DNA of 8,290 nt from JAAZFZ01 sp035647435 (GTDB taxonomy: Bacteria; Bacillota; Clostridia; Oscillospirales; Acutalibacteraceae), in assembly GCA_035647435.1 (NCBI GenBank), contig DASRNM010000148.1, positions 1 through 8,290 of the forward strand, in the 5' to 3' direction. A model generated the notes under the pieces. The model made no database searches and was not told the DNA's origin. It worked only from the letters and a program-made list of their open reading frames with translations. How positions within the stretch are numbered: position 1 is the first letter of the stretch; each line of letters opens with the position of its first letter. The translations under genes were made by a program, and so were the position numbers. Of the stretch, positions 1 through 7,186 are shown in pieces.

Positions 1-63
1 CAATACCTCAATTTCCCGTAACTTCACGATGATTTGCTCCACACTATACTTTGCCCTTGCCAT
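1..63 (-). CDS. IS3-family transposase OrfA, N-terminal part (runs off the window)
   Basis: Reading the - strand from the ATG at 63-61 gives 21 codons with no stop, beginning MARAKYSVEQIIVKLREIEV. This is the typical start of the helix-turn-helix OrfA of IS3-family insertion sequences (K/R-Y-S/T-x-E-Q-I-I/V-x-K-L-R-E-x-E-V). A ribosome binding site, GGGAG, lies about 8 bases upstream of the ATG. In this family OrfA binds the element ends and OrfB, made by frameshifting, carries the DDE catalytic domain; OrfB would lie to the left, outside the window. The gene points away from hsdS, and the right end of the element falls a few dozen bases further right, inside hsdS. The family is recognised from the N-terminal pattern only, so the IS subgroup is not known. 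Confidence 0.75.
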   Translation of the reverse strand, partial: MARAKYSVEQIIVKLREIEVL

Positions 64-112
64 TTTTACCAGCTCCCTTTTTGTTAGTTTAGCATACTTT
101 TACTAACTTTGA
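64..112. mobile_element. Right end of the IS3-type element and its junction with hsdS
   Basis: The transposase start is at 63, and sequence that reads as HsdS begins near 111 (TGTRIGGYATSNTNQAV), so the element end and its terminal inverted repeat must lie in this interval. The HsdS frame is closed by TAG at 90-92, which fits foreign sequence to the left. A 6-bp inverted repeat, GTTAGT (83-88) / ACTAAC (102-107), sits here. An IS3-type CA terminus could be at 93-94, but without the other end or the target duplication the exact boundary cannot be fixed. Confidence 0.5.
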
Positions 113-1085
113 TACTGGTACAAGGATTGGGGGCTACGCCACTTCTAATACCAACCAAGCTGTAGCAATTATTAGGGTTAATCACGAAACTACGGATTAT
201 AATTATGTGTACTACTATCTTAGCCAGAAATCCGTACAACAATATGTTAGGAATCTTAATGCTCAATCTGCACAACCTAATGTTAATTTGCAACAAATTG
301 GTGACATTGAATTAAGCATTCCAATAGATAAAGAAAATCAACTCTTGGTTTCAACTATTTTGTCCAGTTATGATGATAAGATCGAAAATAACATCAAATA
401 CATTGATACATTAAAATGCTATATCACCGCTCTCTACCAAAGCTGGTTTGCAGATTTCAACTATCCTGATGCCACAGGAGAAATGATAGACGGCATTCCT
501 ATTGGTTGGACGAAATCTAGTGTCTTTGATAATGTGACTGAAGTACGTGAAAAAAACCGGGACGACCTAGATTATCCTGTTCTTTCAGTTGTAAAGGAAG
601 GCGAGTTTAAGCTGTCTGATGATGTCTTTACCAAACAGGTTTATAGCAAAAATCTTAATAACTATAAAATTGTCAGGCGTAATCAGGTAGGCTATAATCC
701 AGCAAGAGCAAACATAGGGTCAATTGCAATGCTCACTGATTTTGATATAGGGCTGGTAAGCCCCGTCTATGTTGTCTTTGAAATAAAGGATACTATCACA
801 CCAACATTTTTCTATTACTATATGTATCAACCAATGTTTGCGGAAGGTATCAAACACCATGCAATAGGCACAACTCGTCAAAACTTCCCATTTGAGGCCT
901 TTAAAATGTTTCCGATGATAATCCCTCCGATGGAGTTGCAGAAACGATTTGAAGAAATAGCAAAGCCTATTGAGCAAAAAATTGCAAACCTAAAAGAAGA
1001 AAATGCTGTGCTGGCGGAAATTAGGGATACTCTGTTGCCAAAACTAATGAGCGGCGAACTACCAGTGGAAGTTGGTGAAGCGTAA
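111..1085 (+). pseudogene. hsdS: Type I restriction enzyme specificity subunit HsdS, 5'-truncated by IS insertion
   Basis: HsdS holds the two target-recognition domains (TRDs) that choose the DNA sequence methylated or cut by the HsdM/HsdR complex. The readable part runs from the end of TRD1 (TSNTNQAV, near 141-164), through the central conserved helices (QIGDIELSIP, then ILSSYDDKIENN and ITALYQSWFADF, about 294-460), into TRD2 (starts near IPIGW, 495-509). It ends in the C-terminal conserved region (IIPPMELQKRFEEIAKPIEQ, then a Leu/Glu-rich helix and LLPKLMSGEL). Full HsdS proteins are about 400 aa; roughly the first 100 or more residues are missing. The only in-frame starts near the break are non-ATG (for example GTG at 207, 292 aa) and lack a ribosome binding site; the first in-frame ATG is at 483. 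The stop overlaps the next start (TAATG). It is probably not expressed as a normal subunit, though a half-subunit cannot be excluded. Confidence 0.88.
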
Positions 1086-1975
1086 TGTCTGAATATGAAG
1101 AATATGCACAGGAGGCTTTAGAAGAAGAGTTCTCTGTTTATAGCGTGGCGCATTTATTTGATAAGGTTTCCAGATACAATAGTACAATTATCGAAAATGA
1201 CATTACCGGAACGTTGCTGTTCAGAGGACAAGCAAATGAAGGTTTCCCAATGGACGCAAGCATTTTTCGTAACAGCTTAATAAGCAAAGAGACAGCATTG
1301 ATTAATGATTTAATTTTACAAGAACCATATGAGTTTGGGAATCATATGAGTGATTTTGAGCAACTTGTAAAAATGCAACACTATGGACTACCAACAAGGT
1401 TGATTGATGTAACAACCAATCCTCTCATTGCGTTATATTTCGCCTGTTCGGATAAATCGTGCGAAGACAAGGATGGTGAAATACTAATCCTTATTGAATC
1501 ATTACAGCGGCCGACAGAAAAGCAAGTGAAGTTTTTTGCTGCACTTGCAGAATACGATGGAAAAAGTATTGAGTTTTTTGTAGACTATTTTGTCCAAAAG
1601 GGTTTGCTAAGCAAAGACTTGGACTTTAAGGAGAAGCAAGAAAGGTTAGAAAATGTTTTTAGGACAAAATATATTCCCGTTGTAGCTCCAAAAAACAACG
1701 AACGAATCAAAAGGCAAAATGGAGCATTTCTACTTTTAGGTCTCGACATAGAGCAACCAGATTACTTTATAAAAAATACGTTTAATTTAAAGGAACAATT
1801 GGTTAAAGATTTTGGTGATGGAATACCGCGCTCCTTAATTGTTCCGCAAGAACAGAAACAAGTAATTTTAAAAGAACTTGACATTATAGGCATTAATGAA
1901 TCCTTTGTATATCCGGAACTTGAACATCAGACTTCATACATAAAAAATAAGCACCATATAAAGGCAGGTGAATGA
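1085..1975 (+). CDS. FRG-domain protein encoded within the type I R-M operon
   Basis: This 296-aa protein carries an FRG domain. The name-giving F-R-G triplet is at residues 46-48 (LLFRGQA), and the second signature block is at residues 98-120 (QHYGLPTRLIDVTTNPLIAL, then YFA). The family is widespread in bacteria and phages; its biochemical activity is not established as far as I know. The protein has no signal peptide or membrane segment and should be cytoplasmic. The residues after 125 are Lys/Glu-rich and less conserved, and I recognise no further domain there. The ATG overlaps the hsdS stop as TAATG, with GGTGAAG about 6 bases upstream, and the stop lies 1 base before the hsdR start. It is therefore translationally coupled in the operon. 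The position suggests a job tied to restriction, such as an accessory defence function or control of HsdR, but that is inference. The frame is intact. Confidence 0.85.
   Translation: MSEYEEYAQEALEEEFSVYSVAHLFDKVSRYNSTIIENDITGTLLFRGQANEGFPMDASIFRNSLISKETALINDLILQEPYEFGNHMSDFEQLVKMQHYGLPTRLIDVTTNPLIALYFACSDKSCEDKDGEILILIESLQRPTEKQVKFFAALAEYDGKSIEFFVDYFVQKGLLSKDLDFKEKQERLENVFRTKYIPVVAPKNNERIKRQNGAFLLLGLDIEQPDYFIKNTFNLKEQLVKDFGDGIPRSLIVPQEQKQVILKELDIIGINESFVYPELEHQTSYIKNKHHIKAGE
1966..1971 (+). promoter_or_regulatory. Ribosome binding site that decides the hsdR start
   Basis: AGGTGA lies 5 bases before the ATG at 1977 and overlaps the end of the FRG gene. It favours ATG 1977 over the in-frame GTG at 1968, which would put the start inside this Shine-Dalgarno sequence and overlap the FRG stop. 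Confidence 0.65.
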
Positions 1976-1976
1976 T

Positions 1977-3839
1977 ATGTCAAACTTTATGGAAAACCAT
2001 TTAGAGCAAGCTGTTATGGAATGGTTTCAAGACTTAGGCTATCAAACACTTTACGGTCCAGATATTTCACCCGGTGGTAGCTTTGCCGAACGAGAGAGCT
2101 TTGGTGATGTAGTACTATACGGTCGTCTTCACAGTGCACTTAAACGAATCAATAGGCAATACTCAGAAAGAGTCATTGATGAGTTAGTGAAGAAGATTAC
2201 TCGGCAACAGAGCTTGTCAATTTCTCAAAATAATGCTGCTTTTCAAAAAATAATAACTGATGGTATTGATGTGGAGATACGCCAAAAGGGCGGCGGTGTA
2301 AAAACGGAAAAAGCATATATTTTTGATTTATCTGACATTGAAAACAATGAGTTTATAGCAATAAATCAATATACCATTATTGAGAACGGTAAAGAGCGGC
2401 GCCCCGATGTTGTTGTGTTTATAAACGGCTTGCCGTTAGCAGTGTTAGAGCTTAAAAACGCATCCAACGAGGATGTCGGTATTGTGGAGGGTTTTAATCA
2501 ATTACAAACATATAAAGCCGATATTCCGACAATCTTTAATTATAATGCTTTTTTGATAACAAGTGATGGCATTAATGCCAAAGTCGGTACAATATCATCA
2601 GACTTTGATCGATTCATGTTTTGGCGAACTGTTGATGGAAACGGGGAAGCTCCCTCAACTACACCGCAATTGAAGGTGATGTTGCAAGGGATGATGGATA
2701 AAAAACGCATCTTGGAAATTGTCACAAAATATACTTTCTTCGTTAATGAGGAGGATAAGTCTTTTAAGATACTCGCAGGCTATCACCAGTATTTTGCTGT
2801 GAAAAAAGCACTGTATAAAACACACCTCGCTGCTTCGGAAAACGGAGACAGAAAAGTTGGTGTCATTTGGCATACGCAAGGGAGCGGAAAAAGCTTTTCC
2901 ATGCTGATGTATGCCCGTCAGTTGGTTCTGGAGCTTAGCAACCCGACAATCGTAATCATTACAGACAGAAACGACCTTGATGACCAACTTTTCGGTACCT
3001 TTATAAAGAGTGCTAATTATTTGCGCCAAACCCCTAAGCAAGCGGAGAACAGGCAGCAATTACGAGGTTTATTAAGTGTTGAAGCAGGTGGTATTGTATT
3101 CACTACCATTCAGAAATTTACTCCTGATGAGAGTGATCAAAGCATTGAGGCTCTCACAAACCGCCGGAATGTAATTGTTATAGCGGACGAAGCTCATCGT
3201 AGCCAGTATGGATTAGAAGCTAAAGAAAAAGACGGCAAGGTATCTTTTGGGTTTGCTAAATATATGCGCGATGCTTTACCAAATGCATCATTTATAGGGT
3301 TCACCGGAACTCCAGTAGAACTAAGTGATAAGAACACCCCGGCACTATTCGGGGAGTATATTGATATATATGACCTCACGCAAGCGGTCAAGGACAAAAC
3401 CACAGTTCCAATTTATTATGAAAGTCGTATTGCCAAACTTGATATTCCTCAAGAGCTCAAACCAAAAATAGATATCGAGTATGAAGAAATCGTTAGAGAG
3501 CAAGAGGAGACATATGTTGTCAGTCAAAAAAGAAAATGGGCTAGACTCGAGGCTATTGTTGGGACAGATACACGTTTAGATGTTGTTACCAAAGACTTTT
3601 TGCATCATTATGATTTACGACAAAGCGCGCTTAGTGGTAAAGTGATGTTTGTAGCTATGTCCAGGAATATAGCGGTTAAGCTCTATTCAACCATCACAAA
3701 ATATCGTCCGGAATGGCATAACGAAGAAGTAGACAAAGGTGTAATCAAAGTTATTATGACATCTGCTGCGTCGGACCCTCAGGGGTTTCAGCGACATTCG
3801 ACAACCGCCGCACAAAAAAACTACTTGCGAAGAGAATGA
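1977..3839 (+). pseudogene. hsdR: Type I restriction endonuclease subunit HsdR, N-terminal two thirds (frame broken at 3814-3821)
   Basis: HsdR is the motor and nuclease subunit of type I restriction enzymes: it translocates DNA using ATP and cuts unmethylated DNA far from the target. Numbered from ATG 1977, the PD-(D/E)xK-type nuclease is seen as RPDVVVFINGLPLAVLELKN with D144, E158 and K160. The superfamily 2 helicase motifs follow: Walker A WHTQGSGKS (298-306), motif Ia IIITDRNDLDDQ-like, DEAH (404-407) and motif III FTGTP (442-446), then the start of the second RecA fold (KVMFVAMSRN, VIMTSAASDP). The 0 frame then reads AQKNYLRRE and stops at 3837-3839, whereas the -1 frame continues the HsdR sequence. 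Without its second helicase half (motifs V and VI) this 620-aa piece should not hydrolyse ATP productively. Both halves together give about 1031 aa, the usual size of EcoR124-like HsdR. Apart from the one-base break, both frames look well conserved. Confidence 0.9.
3814..3821 (+). other. Frameshift site in hsdR: seven A's forming an A AAA AAC heptamer
   Basis: Bases 3814-3820 are seven consecutive A's followed by C. In the hsdR frame the codons are CAA AAA AAC, so 3815-3821 is A AAA AAC in the X XXY YYZ phase. A -1 slip gives AAA AAA CTA CTT GCG AAG, that is K-K-L-L-A-K, which joins smoothly to RMKDPSDELK in the downstream frame. One extra A (8 instead of 7) would give the same protein. I see no strong hairpin just downstream and no well-placed internal Shine-Dalgarno (the nearest G-run, 3782-3785, is about 30 bases upstream). 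A deletion or sequencing error is therefore at least as likely as programmed frameshifting. Confidence 0.75.
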
Positions 3840-5071
3840 AAGACCCTAGCGATGAGTTAAAAGTTGTTATTGTGTGTGACATGTGGCTTACAGGTTTTGA
3901 TGTGCCATGCTTACACACAATGTATATTGATAAGCCAATGAGTGGCCATAATCTAATGCAAGCAATAGCACGAGTGAATCGAGTGTTTAAAGATAAGCCC
4001 GGTGGCTTGGTAGTTGATTATATTGGCATTGCCGATAATTTGCGTAGTGCTCTCTCTCAGTATACACCATCTGATAGAAAAACTGCGGGCATCGATCCGC
4101 AGATTGCCATAGACCTCATGATAGAAAAATACGAACAAATCAAGGACGTACTTCATGGGTTCGATTACAGTGATTACATTGAAGGATCAGCATCACAAAG
4201 AATGGATTGTATAGTCAGAGGTGTAGATTTTATTCTTGGCAAGGATGAAGATGATAAAAAGGAATTCTTAAATTTCGTTACTGAAATAGGAAAAGCATAT
4301 GCTCTTTGCTCTGCTTCTGAAAAAGCACAAGAAATAAATATAGAGATTAGCTTTTTTAAAGCTGTTAAAGCTGGAATAATCAAATTGTTGCCAAAGGACA
4401 AGCCAAAGAAAACAAAGGACCAAATTGAATATGAAATCGGACAATTGGTCTCAAAATCGGTCATTTCCGAAGAAGTTGTTGATATTTTGGCATCAGTGGG
4501 GCTCAACAGGCCAGACATCTCAATACTTTCTGATGAATTCTTAGAAGAAGTCAAAGGACTGCCTCAAAAGAACTTAGCGCTAGAGTTATTACGCAGACTT
4601 CTCGATGGTAAAATCAAAGCGATAGCGAAAAAAAATGTTGTTCAAGCTAAGAAATTCTCCGAAATGCTTGAGACTTCAGTAAATCAATATACAAAGCGGT
4701 CACTTGAAACGGCTGAAGTTATAAAGACACTTGTGAACATGGCAAAGGACATGAATAATCTACACAAGCGTGGGGAAGAACTCGGATTGTCGGATGATGA
4801 GTTGGCCTTTTATGATGCAATTTCAGAAAATGAATCCGCAAAAGAGTTCTACGAAAATGATGTGCTCAAACAAATTGCAAAAGAGCTTACTATCAGCATA
4901 AAGAGCAACATGAAAGTTGACTGGGACGTTCGCGAAAGTGTAAGGGCTCAAATGCGTATAACGGTAAAGCGACTCTTGAGGAAATACAAATATCCTCCCG
5001 ATAAGCAAGGGGATGCGGTTACACTAATTATTGAACAAGCCGAAAAAATGTGCGAAAATGAAATGCAGTAA
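3836..5071 (+). pseudogene. hsdR: HsdR, C-terminal third (second half of the motor plus C-terminal helical domain)
   Basis: This is the -1 frame continuation of hsdR. Counted from the ATG at 3836, helicase motif V is VCDMWLTGFDVP (13-24) and the motif VI region is QAIARVNR (42-49), with its conserved arginines, followed by VVDYIGIAD. The rest, to residue 411, is charged, mostly helical sequence expected of the C-terminal domain that joins HsdR to the HsdM/HsdS core. The ATG overlaps the stop of the first part as ATGA (3836-3839), so a separate protein could in principle be made by re-initiation, but only a weak GAAGAGA precedes it. True coding in this frame extends back to about 3815. TAA at 5069-5071 lies 24 bases before the operon terminator. 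On its own this fragment has no Walker A and cannot be an active motor. Confidence 0.88.
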
Positions 5072-5094
5072 TACAGTTATCAAGCTCAAATGGG

Positions 5095-5146
5095 AAAAAA
5101 CCAGCCATGCCAAGCAATTACGCTTGAACATGGCTGGTCTTTTTTT
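5095..5146 (+). terminator. Rho-independent terminator of the R-M operon
   Basis: ACCAGCCATG (5100-5109) pairs perfectly with CATGGCTGGT (5129-5138). Inside the loop, CAAGC (5111-5115) pairs with GCTTG (5122-5126) around AATTAC. A run of T's follows (5140-5146), and an A-run precedes the stem (5095-5100), so it could also work on the opposite strand. It begins 24 bases after the hsdR stop. Confidence 0.92.
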
Positions 5147-5226
5147 ACCCCGCTTGAAGCTGTCACACAATCTTTTCATAAATCCCTGTGTGAACGCCCC
5201 AAAAGGCGGACTTTGTCTGCAGGCTG
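5147..5226 (+). other. Hairpin-rich intergenic stretch between two terminators
   Basis: No convincing gene lies here. Two small hairpins can be drawn: TCACACA (5163-5169) with TGTGTGA (5187-5193), and CGCC (5195-5198) with GGCG (5205-5208), directly upstream of the next terminator. This could be the tail of a short untranslated RNA or leftover sequence from a lost gene; I do not recognise an RNA family. No promoter was identified inside the stretch. Confidence 0.3.
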
Positions 5227-5263
5227 AGAGGATATGTTACTTTGTAATGTATCCTCTTTTTTT
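5227..5263 (+). terminator. Second strong Rho-independent terminator
   Basis: AGAGGATATGTTAC (5227-5240) pairs over 14 positions with GTAATGTATCCTCT (5244-5257), including two G-T wobbles, around a TTT loop. Seven T's follow (5257-5263). It insulates the downstream small gene from the R-M operon, or ends a short transcript starting after 5146. Confidence 0.88.
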
Positions 5264-5273
5264 AATTGCATAT

Positions 5274-5303
5274 TGAGTTTAAAATCAATATATGTTAAAC
5301 TCA
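5274..5303. promoter_or_regulatory. 9-bp inverted repeat over a possible promoter of the small hypothetical gene
   Basis: TGAGTTTAA (5274-5282) and TTAAACTCA (5295-5303) are perfect inverted repeats with a 12-base spacer. A possible promoter overlaps both arms: TTGAGT (5273-5278) and TAAACT (5296-5301), 17 bases apart, which match the sigma-A consensus only in part. The dyad would suit an operator bound by a dimeric repressor, or a weak RNA hairpin near the 5' end. It has no T-run, so it is not a terminator. Confidence 0.4.
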
Positions 5304-5343
5304 TTTTATGAAGAAAACGAGTTTATTAAAAGGATGTTTAAAG

Positions 5344-5751
5344 ATGCAGGACAGAGTTACTTGTTTCAAATTGAATTGGTATAACTGTGGATTATGTTGT
5401 GTTGAAGAAATAGTTCAAGAAGAAATTACTGTTTATCGAAATGAAAATCTTTTGGTATATAAAGAGCTAAACGGATATGGAGTTATCTGTTCGTGCGATA
5501 TAATTCATATAAATAAAGACTCCGCTAAAGAGTTCTTTGAATTCTTGGAAAAAAACTATAATGAGTGGGAATCTGACTATAAAGTAGATGTGTGTGACGG
5601 AAGTGAATGGATAGTCCGAATGTGGCACAGTTCCCATAAGATTAAAAAAGTTTGTGGAACCACAGCTTATCCATCAAATGGCAAAAGAATTGAGAAATTC
5701 ATTAATACATTTATTATAGATGGAAAAAGCCATATTACTCCAACCCTATAA
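5344..5751 (+). CDS. Small conserved-looking hypothetical protein (135 aa)
   Basis: I do not recognise a named family. The start at 5344 is chosen because AAAAGGA (5328-5334) lies 9 bases upstream; an in-frame ATG at 5308 would add 12 residues but has no ribosome binding site. The protein is soluble, with no signal peptide or membrane segment. It begins with a Cys-rich patch (YNCGLCCVEEI), then alternates short hydrophobic strands and charged helices. Its most distinctive part is near the C terminus: DGSEWIVRMWHSSHKIKKV, then GTTAYPSNGKRIEKFI. The W-containing strand followed by HSSHK looks like a conserved motif of small Firmicutes proteins of unknown function, but I cannot name it. The gene stands alone between a terminator and the promoter of the next gene. 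Its sequence is AT-rich like the R-M genes and unlike the next gene. Confidence 0.7.
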   Translation: MQDRVTCFKLNWYNCGLCCVEEIVQEEITVYRNENLLVYKELNGYGVICSCDIIHINKDSAKEFFEFLEKNYNEWESDYKVDVCDGSEWIVRMWHSSHKIKKVCGTTAYPSNGKRIEKFINTFIIDGKSHITPTL

Positions 5752-5766
5752 AAATTAAAATTTATA

Positions 5767-5795
5767 TTGACCATACGTTAAAAAACCTGTATCAT
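5767..5795 (+). promoter_or_regulatory. Sigma-A-type promoter of the DUF4832-like gene
   Basis: TTGACC (5767-5772) and TATCAT (5790-5795) are separated by exactly 17 bases and lie 22 bases before the start codon. The very good ribosome binding site AAAGGGGG (5803-5810) follows, 6 bases before ATG 5817. The implied 5' untranslated leader is short, leaving no room for a riboswitch. Confidence 0.75.
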
Positions 5796-5816
5796 ATTTA
5801 AAAAAGGGGGATATAC

Positions 5817-7130
5817 ATGAATTTTGTTTATAAAATACTTTCTTTTCTAAATATAATTACGCTTTGCCTCGCTATGCTTTGTGGAAATTATCCGGGCTTC
5901 ACGGCAGCGGAGCTTGATTACGAAACCGCATACGGCAACCCGATGAAGGGCTTTATGCCTTTCTACAGCGAGGACGGTGCCGATTCCTCCGTGCCATACA
6001 GCATGGAATGGCTCTATATTCCGATGACGGAGCTTGTTGCGGACGACGGCACATTTACGCTTCGCGGAACGCTTGAAGAAAAGCTTGATAAAATCGCTCG
6101 CCGAGGACATCAGGCGGCACTCAGAGTTTACCTTGACTATCCCGATAAGGAATGTGCTGTTCCGCAGTTCATATGGGATATGGGAGTAAAAAAATATGAA
6201 TACAGCGAGTACGGCGGGGGAGTAAGTCCCGATTACAGTGACCAAAGGCTGATTGATTTTCTGCTTGATTTTATTGATAAATTTGCCTTGAATTATGACG
6301 GTGACAAGAGAATCGCATATATTACGACAGGCTTAATCGGTCATTGGGGCGAATGGCATGTTTGTCATGAAATCAAGTCCGCAATGGCTTCGAACAAGCA
6401 GAAAAGACAGATCATCCATGCATTTGAATATAAGTTTAAGCATACGAATATTCTTACACGTTACCCGGGAACGCCGGGTTCGAACAACGGTCAAATTGGC
6501 TTCCATGATGATTCTTTTACATACAACACTATAAATTCCGAAAAAGATTATTTCTTTTACAATCAGTTAAAAAAAGCGTTGAAAACAAATATTTGGAAAA
6601 CTCAGCCAATCGGCGGTGAATTTCGTCCCGAAGGTCAGGATAATTTCCTTAATGGCAAGGTGACGGAAGATTTTCAGGACTATGACGAGTGCGTAAATAA
6701 GACGCATTGCTCATGGCTGATGATGACAGGGGCTTTTACAGGCAAGCTGAGTGACCGGGAGATCAAGACGGCAAATGAAGCCTCGGCAAAGCTCGGATAT
6801 GATTTTTATGTCGATAGAGTTCAGGTCAAGAAGTTTTTCGGCAAGGCTTATGTCAGAGTCGGGGTTAAAAATCTCGGCGTTGCTCCGATTTACGCTAACC
6901 CTGCCGTTTATATCGGAACAGAAGATAACGAGGTTGAGACAAAGCAGGACATAAGCAAGATTTTGCCGGGTAAAACGGAGTATTTCACCGCAATAATCGA
7001 CCTTAAATCGGGTGACAGCGTTCATATAAGAGTTGACGATGTTTCAAAATACGGTGCATATGTCCGCTTCTCCAACGTCGGCGGGTCAACCTCATCCGAC
7101 GGCAAATTTATAATCGGAACGGTTGAGTAA
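5817..7130 (+). CDS. Secreted DUF4874/DUF4832-type TIM-barrel protein, glycoside-hydrolase-like
   Basis: A 437-aa protein with an N-terminal signal sequence (hydrophobic core about residues 7-22, cleavage probably near 30), so it should act outside the membrane. The body matches the DUF4874 plus DUF4832 arrangement: NPMKGFMPF (41-49), YIPMTEL (67-73), RGHQAALRVYLDYP (96-109), GLIGHWGEWH (172-181), a YHDDSF-like FHDDSF (229-234) and PIGGEFRPE (264-272). A beta-sandwich-like tail follows (about 335-437). These proteins are predicted TIM barrels related to glycoside hydrolases. E179 in GEWH and E268 in GGE sit at the strand ends expected for an acid/base and a nucleophile, but that assignment is inference and the substrate is unknown. 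The gene has its own promoter and terminator, so it is a single-gene unit. It is visibly richer in G+C than the genes on both sides, suggesting a separate origin. The frame is intact. Confidence 0.8.
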   Translation: MNFVYKILSFLNIITLCLAMLCGNYPGFTAAELDYETAYGNPMKGFMPFYSEDGADSSVPYSMEWLYIPMTELVADDGTFTLRGTLEEKLDKIARRGHQAALRVYLDYPDKECAVPQFIWDMGVKKYEYSEYGGGVSPDYSDQRLIDFLLDFIDKFALNYDGDKRIAYITTGLIGHWGEWHVCHEIKSAMASNKQKRQIIHAFEYKFKHTNILTRYPGTPGSNNGQIGFHDDSFTYNTINSEKDYFFYNQLKKALKTNIWKTQPIGGEFRPEGQDNFLNGKVTEDFQDYDECVNKTHCSWLMMTGAFTGKLSDREIKTANEASAKLGYDFYVDRVQVKKFFGKAYVRVGVKNLGVAPIYANPAVYIGTEDNEVETKQDISKILPGKTEYFTAIIDLKSGDSVHIRVDDVSKYGAYVRFSNVGGSTSSDGKFIIGTVE

Positions 7131-7150
7131 AAATAATAAAACCAATAAAA

Positions 7151-7186
7151 AAGGAACCCGAATCAAAATGATTTGGGTTCCTTTTT
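7151..7186 (+). terminator. Terminator of the DUF4832-like gene
   Basis: AAGGAACCCGAATC (7151-7164) pairs over 14 positions (one G-T wobble) with GATTTGGGTTCCTT (7170-7183) around a 5-base loop, followed by T's to 7186. The A-run at 7147-7152 makes it potentially bidirectional. The primase remnant begins at the very end of the T-tract. Confidence 0.92.

Noticed and set aside
84..296. - strand frame of 70 aa over the hsdS truncation point
   Set aside because: It crosses the IS/hsdS junction and is antisense to clear HsdS coding sequence.
5090..5220. - strand frame through the same stretch reading SPPFGAFTQGFMKRLCDS
   Set aside because: It looks protein-like in places, but the rest is translated terminator stem; no start, no ribosome binding site and no family I can name.
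5031..5276. + strand frame of 81 aa running from inside hsdR through both terminators
   Set aside because: It overlaps the hsdR end, crosses a strong terminator hairpin and has no ribosome binding site or recognisable domain; most of it is translated hairpin sequence.
6751..6954. + strand 67-aa frame inside the DUF4832-like gene
   Set aside because: Out-of-frame shadow of a well-supported gene; low-complexity Ser/Arg-rich translation.
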